Part shown: positions 1 through 8,707 of the stretch, in pieces
How the letters are laid out: each line of letters opens with the position of its first letter
Position numbering within the stretch: position 1 is the stretch's first letter
Assembly: GCA_900755095.1 (NCBI GenBank)
Contig: CAAEFE010000072.1
Location: 1-20,183 of the forward strand
Origin: an uncultured Bacteroides sp.
GTDB taxonomy: Bacteria; Bacteroidota; Bacteroidia; Bacteroidales; Bacteroidaceae
DNA length: 20,183 nt
Reading direction: 5' to 3'
Translations under genes and position numbers: made by a program
Notes under the pieces: generated by a model
Database searches by the model: none
What the model was told of the DNA's origin: nothing
What the model saw: the letters and a program-made list of their open reading frames with translations, nothing else

Positions 1-174
1 ATAAATGCGATCGGCTCCCTCATGAAAATTATCATACGTCATTTCATAACGTATCCATAATACCGACAGCGCAAAACAGGTAAAGCCGACTGCTAATCCG
101 ATAATACTAACAAGACTTTGTGTTTTATACTTTATCAGATTACGAAAGGCTACTTTCAGATAATGTTTTATCAT
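1..174 (-). CDS. MacB/FtsX-type ABC transporter permease, N-terminal fragment (cut by window edge)
   Basis: Only the first 58 codons are inside the window; the gene continues beyond base 1. The reading begins MIKHYLKVAFRNL, followed by a hydrophobic segment at about residues 20-42 (SIIGLAVGFTCFALSVLWI). This start is nearly the same as that of the permease at 905-3301, so the two are paralogues. The opening (basic amphipathic stretch, one membrane helix, then a periplasmic domain) is typical of Bacteroidota permeases with a MacB periplasmic core and FtsX modules. It lies 27 nt downstream of the ATPase stop codon on the same strand, so it is very likely a further subunit in the same operon. 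The ATG at 172-174 is the only sensible start. Substrate is unknown. Confidence 0.85.
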   Translation of the reverse strand, partial: MIKHYLKVAFRNLIKYKTQSLVSIIGLAVGFTCFALSVLWIRYEMTYDNFHEGADRIY

Positions 175-201
175 GATATACTTTTTATTGATAGCTTGTG
201 C

Positions 202-876
202 TTACATACTAACTTCGGTCACCACCTGTCCATCAAACAGGTTTATGATACGGTCGGCATAACCGGCATCGTGTTGTGAGTGGGTCACCATGACAATGGT
301 GGTTCCCTCTTTATTCAGTTCGCTCAATAGCCCCATCACTTCTTTACCGTTTTTGGAGTCCAGGTTACCGGTTGGCTCATCGGCCAGAATCAGTTTAGGG
401 TTGGCCACGACGGCACGGGCAATGGCAACACGTTGCTGCTGACCACCGGAAAGTTGTTGCGGAAAGTGTTTACTACGATGAGTAATGGCCATTCTCTCCA
501 TAGCTGACTCTACCCTCTTTTTCCGTTCGGCAGCGGAAATACCCATATAAAGCAAAGGAAGTTCGATATTTTCGTATACGTTCAACTCGTCTATCAGGTT
601 AAAGCTCTGAAATACGAAGCCTATCACGCCTTTGCGAAGACTGGTACGTTGCGACTCGGTATACCGGGAGACTTCCGTTCCGTTCAGATAATACTCTCCT
701 CCTGTCGGGTTATCAAGTAGCCCCAAAATGTTGAGCAATGTTGACTTGCCACAGCCGGAGGGACCCATGATGGCTACAAATTCACCTTGTTTCACTTCGA
801 TACTGACGTTATTCAACGCCCAAGTTTCTACTTCTTCCGTTTTGAAAATCTTCTGTAAGTCAATGGTCTTAATCAT
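202..876 (-). CDS. ABC transporter ATP-binding protein, MacB/LolD family
   Basis: This 224-residue cytoplasmic ATPase should power the large permeases around it. All nucleotide-binding motifs are intact: Walker [10 protein letters not shown] at residues 38-46, Q-loop Gln90, signature LSGGQ at 142-146, Walker B LILADE at 162-167 followed by the D-loop region PTGNLD, and the H-loop histidine at 199. The length and the PTGNLD motif fit the LolD/MacB/FtsE branch, whose members drive mechanotransmission-type exporters rather than classic pumping channels. It is a stand-alone ATPase, unlike E. coli MacB where ATPase and permease are fused. It sits between permeases on both sides (28 nt and 27 nt gaps), so one ATPase probably serves all three. 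The start is the ATG at 874-876. No symbol is assigned because the substrate is unknown. Confidence 0.93.
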   Translation of the reverse strand: MIKTIDLQKIFKTEEVETWALNNVSIEVKQGEFVAIMGPSGCGKSTLLNILGLLDNPTGGEYYLNGTEVSRYTESQRTSLRKGVIGFVFQSFNLIDELNVYENIELPLLYMGISAAERKKRVESAMERMAITHRSKHFPQQLSGGQQQRVAIARAVVANPKLILADEPTGNLDSKNGKEVMGLLSELNKEGTTIVMVTHSQHDAGYADRIINLFDGQVVTEVSM

Positions 877-904
877 AACTGTATTGTTTTTAGAATTATT
901 AATT

Positions 905-3301
905 TTATTCGTTTTTGATTACTTCTGCGGGATTGAGACGTGCAATCCGCAGTATTTTAAAGATAATGGTAATTACTGTCAATAAGGTTACTCCCCAAAA
1001 TATGCTTCCCCAATATAATATTCCATCATTAAAAAATACGGTGTACATTTGTTTCCACAGTTGCAATACCACGTAAATGAGCGGAAAGGTGATGGCGGCA
1101 GTCACCATCAGCAAAATCAGGTACAAACGTGCAAACAGCCAGATGATGGAACGTATTCCGGCTCCGTTCACTTTGCGAATGGCAACCTCTTTCTGGCGGC
1201 GTTCTGTATCGAGCGTAATGCTGGAATACACTCCCAACAGGGTAATGATGATGCTTACAATTGCAAAAAACGAGATGATATCTTTCAGAATATATTCCAC
1301 TGCCTGCACTTCGTACAAATCATCCTGAAATGTACGTACTTGGGAAGAAATATTCTCCGGCAGCACTTCACGACGGATGGTTTCCATCCATTTCATGACT
1401 TCTTTTTGCTGTTCAGGGTAACATTTCACATAGCAGTGACCTATGTATTCAGAAGAATCATAAAGTGTGAAAGCATATCCGCCATTATGATTATGTACAT
1501 CTGTTTGAAAGGGGGCACATACTCCACAAACGGTGAAATCACTGGTCTGGTCGTAAAAGTTCATTCCGATGATATCTTTCTTTTGTCTTTTCTGCCAGAC
1601 TTCATCCATTACGAGATCCTTTTTTGTCCGGATCGTCCTGCCCTCCGTTATCGGAATATTCATAAAGGTGAAGAAATTCAATGGTACACACATTACATTA
1701 ATATCAATCCAAGAGTTATCATTTCCTTTCTCCGTCATTAACAAGTTTCCGGATATTCCATGAGTATAAGATATATCAGATAACAAAATATCTTTCACAC
1801 CGACATGCTGCCTGAAACGTTCCACCATTTCCTGTTTTTCTTTATTCTCCAGAAATGGATAGTCCAGCGGAATACTAAGAATCGTTTCTTTATCTTCCTG
1901 ACTTAACGTATGAAATAAGGTTTCAGTCACCTTTCCTGATTGCAAAAACAGGCTGACAGTCAGCGTTACGAATATCCAGCAAATAAAGAACTGGACGCCG
2001 AGCATAAAGTTACGTCCCCACTGTTTCCCGCGACGTTTTTGACCTCCATAGATACCTGTCTGTATGGAAGACCTGCGAATACGGACGGATACCAGCAGAC
2101 AGACTGCCATGCAAAGCAATGCAAGAAAAACAATGTATTGCAGAATATGCTTTAATAGTGTTTCAGGAGGGAAAGTCATTGTGAGGCCTGGCAAAGAGAA
2201 ATCCATTCTATCTCCAATTAGTTCGATACCCCATATCACCAAAAATGAGGATGCAAATACAATCATCAATGACTGTGTTAATAACAGGCAAAACAGCCGT
2301 TTCCAATCAGAACCAAGCATTTTCATTATGGCGTATTCCTTAGTGCGATTCAGGAAAGAGCCGATGAGAAAATGAAAGAAATTAATCAATCCGACCAACA
2401 ATATCAATATGCCGACAATTCCGGTGACCCATCCCAGAATATAAATACCTTTCTCCTGCGACCGATCTCCTATATAACGGGCAACAACGGTATAAGTCTC
2501 GTTATATAGACTATAAGTATAGTCGCGCTTGGAAAATTGTTTTTCCAAACCGGTAATGCCAACCTGCGGAGATAACAAAACGTATGTCCGGGCTCCCGTT
2601 ATATCGCGACGTTTCGGACTCTGAAAAAGTCCCTCACTGTCGTTGATAACCAATGCGTCGGTATGACACATAAAATTAAAATCATTGTTCAGTGGAAGAT
2701 CTTCCATCACTGCTTGGATTGTGTACACAATACCTCCTGTCTTTGGTGTACTGTCCGGAGAAGTATAAAGCCGTCTTGTAAGAGTCAGGTGTTTGCCAAT
2801 GGCAGTCTCCACCTGACCAAATATCTTTATGGCAGTGGACCGGCTTATAATAACCGCGTTGGGCATCCGGCTTGCTGTCTGCCAGTTACCAACTACCATT
2901 TGCGGAGTAAAGACTTTATTGTATAGGGTATCGACTTCTATAATTTCAAGATCGTATGGCAATGATTTATCCGGAGACAGTTCAACCTGAAAAGAGCGTT
3001 CACGGGGATATGCCATACAAGAGATCGCTTCCACTTCACCCATAGCCCAAGTACGGAGTTCTTCGGATAATGCTACTTGTGTGCCGGAAAAATAGTCGCC
3101 AGTCTGTTCATTATAGAGATTTAACTCGACTATGCGGGAATAATTGTCAAAGCAATTATTGGTAGATTCTACAAAACGACTGCAATACATACATATACTA
3201 AAACACAGTAGTCCTACTGCCAATCCGATGGTGGAAATTATATTCTGTGCCTTGTACTTCCACAAGTTTCTAAATGCTACTTTGAAATAGTGTTTTATCA
3301 T
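905..3301 (-). CDS. MacB/FtsX-type ABC transporter permease, two-module
   Basis: This inner-membrane permease of 798 residues starts MIKHYFKVAFRNL. It has a first membrane helix at about 20-40, then a large periplasmic core-like region to about 280. A cluster of helices follows between about 285 and 450 (for example ILGWVTGIVGILILLVGLIN near 286-305). A second periplasmic region runs to about 675, and three C-terminal helices sit at about 680-790. The two FtsX-like modules in tandem give about eight membrane segments, which is the usual Bacteroidota form and roughly twice the size of LolC/E. A conserved-looking cytoplasmic piece before the last helices (RQKEVAIRKVNGAG) matches the end of FtsX domains. 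It is 12 nt from the permease upstream and 28 nt from the ATPase downstream. With the adaptor and TolC homologue it should form a tripartite exporter; the substrate cannot be read from sequence. Confidence 0.9.
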   Translation of the reverse strand: MIKHYFKVAFRNLWKYKAQNIISTIGLAVGLLCFSICMYCSRFVESTNNCFDNYSRIVELNLYNEQTGDYFSGTQVALSEELRTWAMGEVEAISCMAYPRERSFQVELSPDKSLPYDLEIIEVDTLYNKVFTPQMVVGNWQTASRMPNAVIISRSTAIKIFGQVETAIGKHLTLTRRLYTSPDSTPKTGGIVYTIQAVMEDLPLNNDFNFMCHTDALVINDSEGLFQSPKRRDITGARTYVLLSPQVGITGLEKQFSKRDYTYSLYNETYTVVARYIGDRSQEKGIYILGWVTGIVGILILLVGLINFFHFLIGSFLNRTKEYAIMKMLGSDWKRLFCLLLTQSLMIVFASSFLVIWGIELIGDRMDFSLPGLTMTFPPETLLKHILQYIVFLALLCMAVCLLVSVRIRRSSIQTGIYGGQKRRGKQWGRNFMLGVQFFICWIFVTLTVSLFLQSGKVTETLFHTLSQEDKETILSIPLDYPFLENKEKQEMVERFRQHVGVKDILLSDISYTHGISGNLLMTEKGNDNSWIDINVMCVPLNFFTFMNIPITEGRTIRTKKDLVMDEVWQKRQKKDIIGMNFYDQTSDFTVCGVCAPFQTDVHNHNGGYAFTLYDSSEYIGHCYVKCYPEQQKEVMKWMETIRREVLPENISSQVRTFQDDLYEVQAVEYILKDIISFFAIVSIIITLLGVYSSITLDTERRQKEVAIRKVNGAGIRSIIWLFARLYLILLMVTAAITFPLIYVVLQLWKQMYTVFFNDGILYWGSIFWGVTLLTVITIIFKILRIARLNPAEVIKNE

Positions 3302-3313
3302 AATATCTTAGAT

Positions 3314-5692
3314 TCATTCAGTTTTTATAATTTTAGCAGGATCAATATGCGCAATCTTGTTTATTTGCCAGAATAGAGTCCCTAAAGAAATACCACCAAC
3401 CAATAACAAAGCTATCAAAAAGATTCCTATACCTATAGGAGCTTTCACTACAAAATCCTTTGTGTATTCATATATCAGATACCAGGATAATGGAAGAGCT
3501 ACTGCAAAAGCCCCACCTAATATGACAAGATACTTGCGTCCTAGTAAAAGATATAAATCTTTCAGTGATGCTCCATTCACTTTGCGAATTGCAACCTCAT
3601 GGGAACGCTGCCTAATGTCAAATAATGAAATACCAAACAAGCCAAGACAAACTATTACAATAGCTATACAAGCGAAAAGAGCATAAACAGAAGCTATCTG
3701 GCGATCATTTTTATAAAGTTCAGCCACATCGTCCTTCAACAAAGAATATTTAAAATCCTCTGTACCATACACTTTCTTTTGAATACTTTTCAAATAGTCA
3801 ATAACTGCCTGTTCTTTGCCGGAGTGGCAATATATCTGATATAAATCACCGTCTAATTGACTACCAACCATAAAGACCATCGGATGGACACCTGTACTAA
3901 TATGTCCGTCATAATAATCGTCTATTACAGCAACAATAGGTTGAGCCGGAAAATCCGGGACGTTTCTTTTCATCATTTCATCAACCAGCATAGCTCCCTC
4001 ACATTGCGTATATCCTAAGGCTTTCAATGCCGCACGATTTACAACGGCCACTCTATTTCTTGAGTCTTCATCCATTTCCGGCAGACTTCCATCCACAAAC
4101 GCAAGATTGAAAACTTTAAAGAAATCAGGAGTAACATAAGATTGCAACAACGCAACTGTTTCTCCTTTTACACTTTGAAAGTTTGTAGAATAATAGTCTC
4201 CCAAAATAGATGAATGTCCCGTCGTCCAATACTGAATATCCGGACAACTCTTCATGAGTTGGTCTATTTCAGTAATCCTCTCTTGCCGTTGTTTGATAGT
4301 CTCCATAGTGTAAACTGCGAAATCTCGTGATTCATATATCAAGTTTGCTTGAATTACAGACTCTACACGAAAACCAGGATCGGTATGTAACATAAAATTC
4401 AGTTGCTTGCTGAAATAGATTGATAATACCACTAACAGGAAAGTAATCATATATTGCAGAAAAAGAAAGATCATACGTAAACGAACCGAATGGTTATCTG
4501 TACCTACCTTCCGGATTGAAACAGCCAACAAAGAACGTTGGCACTGCACAAACGCATAAATAGATACTAACAGAGGCAAAAACAACAAAATAGAGAATGA
4601 TAATATCCCATCAAATGCAGTATACATCAGCTGACTGCCAAACATGGATGATACAGGAATATTTGTCACCTCTACAATGAGCCAGGCTACTATCATGGAA
4701 GCAGCGATCAATAAAAAGTTTTCTATGAATATTTGCTTAAACAACGCTTTTCTATCAGCTCCAAAAACTTTCCGCAAGCTATACACCTTACCTCGTTTCA
4801 CCATCAATACCAGATAAAGATTGATGAAATTCATCACACCTGCAAGTAATATCAACAGGCAAATTCCTCCTAAAATAAATAGTTGGGAACGGTTTCCGCT
4901 AACTAGCATATCTGGTCCGGATCGACCAATTAAAGCCCGATCCCAATACATATCACTTATAGGAACTAGAGAGAAAGTGTATTTCCGACTATCCCCGCTA
5001 CGAGCATCCTGATTGATAAACCGGGGATAACTCCCGGCCTTATTGGCTTTCATTACTTCCGTTTCTGAAGTGAAACGGATAAAATCCAAAGGCATACGCT
5101 CCCATAATGATGATAGTTTTGAAGAGAGGACCAAGTCAAAATTAAACATCCGCTTATTAATTGGTTCCTCTAATATGCCTGTCACCCTAATCTCCTTTCC
5201 ATTCGAATAAGTGAGAATCTTGCCAATAGGATTTTCTTTGCCGAAAAGTTTTTTAGCAAAACCCTCCATTAACAAAACTGACGCCGGATCTTCCAAGGAC
5301 ACTGAACCTTGTAACACACGGTAAGGGAAAAGTTCAAAATAAGCACTATCTGCTGCCATAGCTTGAACAGGAATACGATTTGACTGATAGGTCAAATAAT
5401 CATTTTCGAGCAACACGATGCGTGAACGCGTCACTATGCCACTATTATCAATGTAAACACTATCCCGGCTCCCTATTTCAGCCACACTTAATACCCGATT
5501 TCCTTCAAACGTTGTCTGTACACCATACACTTGATTACGATCAATGCAATGTGTGTCTACTGTAAGCTCACGATGAATATAACGAAGCAAAATAATGCAA
5601 CAAGCTAAACTAAAGGCTAACCCGAGCAAATTAATAATAGTATATGATTTTGTACGCAACAAAAAGCGTATCGCATAGTACAATGTTTTCAT
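3314..5692 (-). CDS. MacB/FtsX-type ABC transporter permease, two-module (paralogue)
   Basis: A second permease of 792 residues with the same plan as its downstream neighbour: a membrane helix at about 15-40, a periplasmic core-like region, a helix cluster starting near residue 270 (LFILGGICLLILLAGVMNFI), a second periplasmic region and three C-terminal helices. The cytoplasmic signature RSHEVAIRKVNGASLKDLY near the end matches RQKEVAIRKVNGAG of the 905-3301 protein, which supports homology. Elsewhere the two proteins look quite different, so this is an old duplication rather than a recent tandem copy. Divergent permeases sharing one ATPase suggest a LolCE-like heteromeric pairing, which is inference. 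The ATG at 5690-5692 lies 25 nt after the adaptor gene, and the stop is 12 nt before the next permease. Confidence 0.9.
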   Translation of the reverse strand: MKTLYYAIRFLLRTKSYTIINLLGLAFSLACCIILLRYIHRELTVDTHCIDRNQVYGVQTTFEGNRVLSVAEIGSRDSVYIDNSGIVTRSRIVLLENDYLTYQSNRIPVQAMAADSAYFELFPYRVLQGSVSLEDPASVLLMEGFAKKLFGKENPIGKILTYSNGKEIRVTGILEEPINKRMFNFDLVLSSKLSSLWERMPLDFIRFTSETEVMKANKAGSYPRFINQDARSGDSRKYTFSLVPISDMYWDRALIGRSGPDMLVSGNRSQLFILGGICLLILLAGVMNFINLYLVLMVKRGKVYSLRKVFGADRKALFKQIFIENFLLIAASMIVAWLIVEVTNIPVSSMFGSQLMYTAFDGILSFSILLFLPLLVSIYAFVQCQRSLLAVSIRKVGTDNHSVRLRMIFLFLQYMITFLLVVLSIYFSKQLNFMLHTDPGFRVESVIQANLIYESRDFAVYTMETIKQRQERITEIDQLMKSCPDIQYWTTGHSSILGDYYSTNFQSVKGETVALLQSYVTPDFFKVFNLAFVDGSLPEMDEDSRNRVAVVNRAALKALGYTQCEGAMLVDEMMKRNVPDFPAQPIVAVIDDYYDGHISTGVHPMVFMVGSQLDGDLYQIYCHSGKEQAVIDYLKSIQKKVYGTEDFKYSLLKDDVAELYKNDRQIASVYALFACIAIVIVCLGLFGISLFDIRQRSHEVAIRKVNGASLKDLYLLLGRKYLVILGGAFAVALPLSWYLIYEYTKDFVVKAPIGIGIFLIALLLVGGISLGTLFWQINKIAHIDPAKIIKTE

Positions 5693-5717
5693 GTTTTATC
5701 TATTTGTTATTTTTCAT

Positions 5718-6968
5718 TCATTTCAAGATCAATTCTTCCGCATCGCCAAAGGTATCATATCCGGTGGTAATAACCCAATCTCCCGGCTGTAAACCTTCTA
5801 CTATTTCATATTGTTGCGGATTCTGTCGACCAATATTCAATGGCACGCGAACTGCTTTTGTCTTTGATGCATTTACTTTATAAATCCATTGTCCGCCTGT
5901 AAACTGATAGAAGTTGCCTCGCGGAATAATGAGCGCTTGCTCCGGCTGTCCCAATTCAATCTGTACCCGGAAGCTCTTGCCGACTCTTACATTATCGGGC
6001 ATATCTCCGGTAAAAATAAGATCAATATCAAACATACGATCTTTCACTTCGGGAACCACTTTTGTTATTTTCAGCGGATATTTGTTTCCTTGATAGTTCA
6101 CGGTAGCCGGTAGTCCGGTGGTGATCCGGTCGATATAATATTCGCTAAGTGAAGTATGGATTTTGTATTGATCGAGCACTTTTATTTCAGCAATGCTTTC
6201 ACCGGAGGAAACCTGCTGCCCCGGAGTGACCTTTACGAAACTAAGCTGACCTTTCAGTGGAGCTGTGACCACCAAGCTATTCAGTCGTTCGCGAGTACGT
6301 TCGTACTTTTTCCGTTCCCGCTCCCGGTCGTTACGAATCAATTCCTTACGTATCATCGTGACAGCAGAATCATGTCGCAAGCTCTCTTGTTGCAGGGCTG
6401 CGTTTTTCTGTTTGTAACAATATTCATCTTCAGCTACCTGCAACTGCGCCTTACTCTTCACTCCCATCTGAAATTCTTCGCGGTCGAGAGCGATGCTTTT
6501 TTTCAGGCGTTCCAATTCGTAGCTATTTGTCAGGGCTTGCTGTTTCAAGTTCAGACTTTTTTGTTCCATTTCAATCTCCTGCTCCTGATAGGTAATCATT
6601 TGCTTTTCCCATTCGTCACGCTGGTCTTCAATATTGCGGAGCAAATCGGGATTGGAAAGAATAAGAATGGTGTCTCCCTGCTGAAGCAAACTTCCCTCTT
6701 CACCGACAATCCTTTCCACGCTTCCAGTTTCACGAGTATTGATCTTGATGGTCAGTATAGGCTGAATGAGCCCTTCCACATCTACATATTCCATGAAATC
6801 AGACTCTTTCACTTCTGCAATCTGTATATTTTCGGCATCTATCCGTAGTTTTCTGGGACCTAAAGACAAAGTAATCACATAAATCAAAAAGGCGGCAAAT
6901 AAAAGCCCTCCTATCAGATAGTATCTGTAACGAATGTACCACGGTTTCTTTTCTAATTTTATATCCAT
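5718..6968 (-). CDS. Periplasmic adaptor subunit (HlyD/MacA-type membrane fusion protein)
   Basis: A 416-residue adaptor linking the inner-membrane permeases to the outer-membrane channel. Seen in order: a short basic cytoplasmic tail, one membrane anchor at about residues 13-34, the first half of a barrel-sandwich (lipoyl-like) domain, a long charged alpha-helical hairpin at about 105-235 rich in E, Q, K and R, and the second lipoyl half (VTAPLKGQLSFVKVTPGQQV, then SSGESIAEI). A beta-barrel and a membrane-proximal domain close the protein, which ends near ITTGYDTFGDAEELILK. There is no lipobox, so it is anchored by the helix. It is the second gene of the operon, 75 nt after the tolC-like gene; the next gene starts 25 nt downstream. 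The start is the ATG at 6966-6968. Confidence 0.92.
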   Translation of the reverse strand: MDIKLEKKPWYIRYRYYLIGGLLFAAFLIYVITLSLGPRKLRIDAENIQIAEVKESDFMEYVDVEGLIQPILTIKINTRETGSVERIVGEEGSLLQQGDTILILSNPDLLRNIEDQRDEWEKQMITYQEQEIEMEQKSLNLKQQALTNSYELERLKKSIALDREEFQMGVKSKAQLQVAEDEYCYKQKNAALQQESLRHDSAVTMIRKELIRNDRERERKKYERTRERLNSLVVTAPLKGQLSFVKVTPGQQVSSGESIAEIKVLDQYKIHTSLSEYYIDRITTGLPATVNYQGNKYPLKITKVVPEVKDRMFDIDLIFTGDMPDNVRVGKSFRVQIELGQPEQALIIPRGNFYQFTGGQWIYKVNASKTKAVRVPLNIGRQNPQQYEIVEGLQPGDWVITTGYDTFGDAEELILK

Positions 6969-7043
6969 GAGATTATCTGGTGTTTTACAAGTTTCTATTA
7001 ATTAGGGTTCCATCACTATTCTTTACTGACTTTTCGTTGTTCT

Positions 7044-8516
7044 CTATTCAATCAGAAGATGGTAGTCTTCTGTCAGTATCGTATTTCGCTCAAAATCATA
7101 TAGTGTCATGCTACGGAGTGTATAATATAAACTCCAATAATTATATAAAGCCGAAATATAGTTACGGCGGGCACTATCTTTCTCTGAAATGGAAGCATTC
7201 AAGTCAAGAATGGTAGATTTACCTAATAGATAGAGTTTGCGGGCCACTTCACTTCTTCGTTGGGCTGTCTCATCCGTGCGGGCAGCGATCCGGACACGTT
7301 GCGTTTGCAGATTGAATTGTTTGACGAGTTTACGAACGTTCAGTTCAAAGTCCGTCCGGCTCTGTTCGACTTGTGTGTAAACCAGATCACGATTGGAACG
7401 GGCTACTCGCACCTGTCCTTTTCCACGTCCCCAGTCTAGGATAGGAAGAGAAATGCCGATACTTACGTATTGCTGGTCCAACAAATTTCGATAAGCGTCG
7501 GGCAGTTTGTCAGCAGTCTGCGTCAATCCGAAACGGAGATAGATATCTGCTTTCAGGCCGGCATTGGCGCGGGCTTTCGCCACAGCACTCTCACTTTCCA
7601 GTTTCCGCCTTTCCATCGTCTGTATATCCGGACTGTTTTCGTAAGCCAGTGCCAGTGCTTCATTCAGGTTCACACTGAAATCCGGAATTTGAGGACTGAC
7701 AAGGACACGTAATTCCCGATCTTCGTGAATACCAAGATAGGAACGGAGTTCCTGCATACAATTATCCATTTCAATAAGGGCATTCATGCGGTTTGTCTCT
7801 TCCGTCAAACGGTTAAGTTCCAGTTGCAGCATTTCATTTTCTGTGATGGTACCTATGTTATAGCGGCCTTGCGCATAACGGTAAAGTGTATTGGCATTGG
7901 CGTAATTAAAGGAAGCAATATCGTAATCGCTCTGGGCGGTGGCCAAGGCAAAGAATTTATTAATCGCATTGGCTGATACGAGTTCAAGCGTCTCTACGTA
8001 GCTTTTCTTTGCCTCCTGATAGCGCACGGGCTCTATCCGTCTATCCCATTTCAAACTATTGTAGCCAAAAAGAGACTGGCGATAACCGATCATTATGGGG
8101 GAAGTCTGCCATGAGTATTTATGTTCGCTGAACAGATCCATGCGTTGAGCGGAGGTTTCGAGAAAGAAAGAGCCACCGGTCCAGGATAAGTTCTGTGAAA
8201 GATTCAGGGTTAAATCTGTATTCAATAGATTTTGTTCGACAAACTTTACCGAACCGTCTCCCATCGTTATCTTGTTAATGGCACGGTTCAGATTCGGATC
8301 GGATGTCAGGCTTAAAGACGGCAGATAATTGGCACGATAATATTTATAGTTCCAATACGCAGAACGGAAACTGTGGCGTGCCGTCTGTGCATCGGGAGAT
8401 TCCATACGGGCAATCTCTATGACTTGCTTCAATGACAGCTCTGTGGTTTGATCTTGAGCAGTCAATAGTTCTGTCAACAATAGTCCGAGAGATATGAAGA
8501 TTAATTTCAGATTCAT
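7044..8516 (-). CDS. Outer-membrane efflux protein, TolC family
   Basis: A TolC/OEP-family channel that would carry the exported substrate across the outer membrane. The protein has a signal peptide (MNLKLIFISLGLLLTELLTA, likely cut before QDQ) and then about 470 residues of OEP-type helical repeats. An internal two-fold pattern is visible: an early EIARMESPDAQTARHSF helix and a second ALALAYENSPDIQTMERRK helix. I chose the ATG at 8514-8516 (490 residues) over the in-frame ATG at 8541-8543. The short form begins exactly with a normal signal peptide, and the proposed sigma54 start site near 8532 lies downstream of the earlier ATG. It is the first gene of the efflux operon. No Shine-Dalgarno is seen, as is usual in this phylum. 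Confidence 0.9.
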   Translation of the reverse strand: MNLKLIFISLGLLLTELLTAQDQTTELSLKQVIEIARMESPDAQTARHSFRSAYWNYKYYRANYLPSLSLTSDPNLNRAINKITMGDGSVKFVEQNLLNTDLTLNLSQNLSWTGGSFFLETSAQRMDLFSEHKYSWQTSPIMIGYRQSLFGYNSLKWDRRIEPVRYQEAKKSYVETLELVSANAINKFFALATAQSDYDIASFNYANANTLYRYAQGRYNIGTITENEMLQLELNRLTEETNRMNALIEMDNCMQELRSYLGIHEDRELRVLVSPQIPDFSVNLNEALALAYENSPDIQTMERRKLESESAVAKARANAGLKADIYLRFGLTQTADKLPDAYRNLLDQQYVSIGISLPILDWGRGKGQVRVARSNRDLVYTQVEQSRTDFELNVRKLVKQFNLQTQRVRIAARTDETAQRRSEVARKLYLLGKSTILDLNASISEKDSARRNYISALYNYWSLYYTLRSMTLYDFERNTILTEDYHLLIE

Positions 8517-8543
8517 TCGTTGGTTATATTTGTTATTTATCAT

Positions 8544-8558
8544 TCAAAAGATGTGCCA
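8544..8558 (-). promoter_or_regulatory. Candidate sigma54 (-24/-12) promoter of the efflux operon
   Basis: Read on the minus strand the bases are TGGCACATCTTTTGA. The sigma54 consensus is TGGCACG, four free bases, then TTGC. The -24 block TGGCAC is perfect, the spacing is exact, and the -12 block reads TTGA instead of TTGC. Transcription would start about 12 nt further on, near 8532, giving a leader of about 16 nt before the ATG at 8516. The divergently encoded regulator is a sigma54 activator, which makes the match more believable. The imperfect -12 dinucleotide (GA for GC) is the main weakness. Confidence 0.5.
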
Positions 8559-8623
8559 TTCAGATAAACAGTTATCATTCAATAATATAGTAATATTCCT
8601 TTCATTCATTCAGTGTTCATATA

Positions 8624-8649
8624 CGCACAAAATTAGTGCGCAATCGCAC
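8624..8649. promoter_or_regulatory. Candidate activator-binding (enhancer) half-site cluster
   Basis: Three 5-bp half-sites lie in alternating orientation: CGCAC at 8624-8628, GTGCG at 8636-8640 and CGCAC at 8645-8649. The last two form a perfect inverted repeat around CAAT; the first two form another around seven bases. The cluster is about 90-120 bp upstream of the predicted sigma54 start site, the usual distance for an NtrC-type enhancer. It also lies just upstream of the regulator's own -7 box, so autoregulation is possible. Binding by the neighbouring response regulator is inference. Confidence 0.45.
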
Positions 8650-8672
8650 ACACAACACATGAGATTTATCCA

Positions 8673-8680
8673 TATCTTTG
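8673..8680 (+). promoter_or_regulatory. Housekeeping -7 box for the two-component operon
   Basis: TATCTTTG matches the Bacteroidota -7 consensus TAnnTTTG exactly and lies 27 nt before the chosen ATG at 8708. No good -33 TTTG is visible at the right distance, so the promoter may be weak or activator-dependent. Its position argues against translation starting at the TTG at 8678, which is part of the box. Confidence 0.5.
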
Positions 8681-8707
8681 CTCCCGGAGTTTAAATGGAT
8701 AGAAGAT

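Noticed and set aside
1049..1741. 230-codon open frame on the plus strand inside the permease gene
   Set aside because: It lies antisense within a clear permease gene, has no recognisable domain and no promoter; it is a shadow frame.
6156..6848. 230-codon open frame opposite the adaptor gene
   Set aside because: Antisense shadow of the coiled-coil region; the F- and L-rich product reflects complementary codons.
8517..8543. Earlier ATG for the TolC-like protein, adding 9 residues
   Set aside because: It puts polar residues before a complete signal peptide and would lie upstream of the predicted sigma54 start site.
8678..8707. Earlier TTG start for the response regulator, adding 10 residues
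   Set aside because: The TTG is part of the TATCTTTG -7 box, so it would lie upstream of the transcript start; the ATG at 8708 leads directly into the receiver domain.
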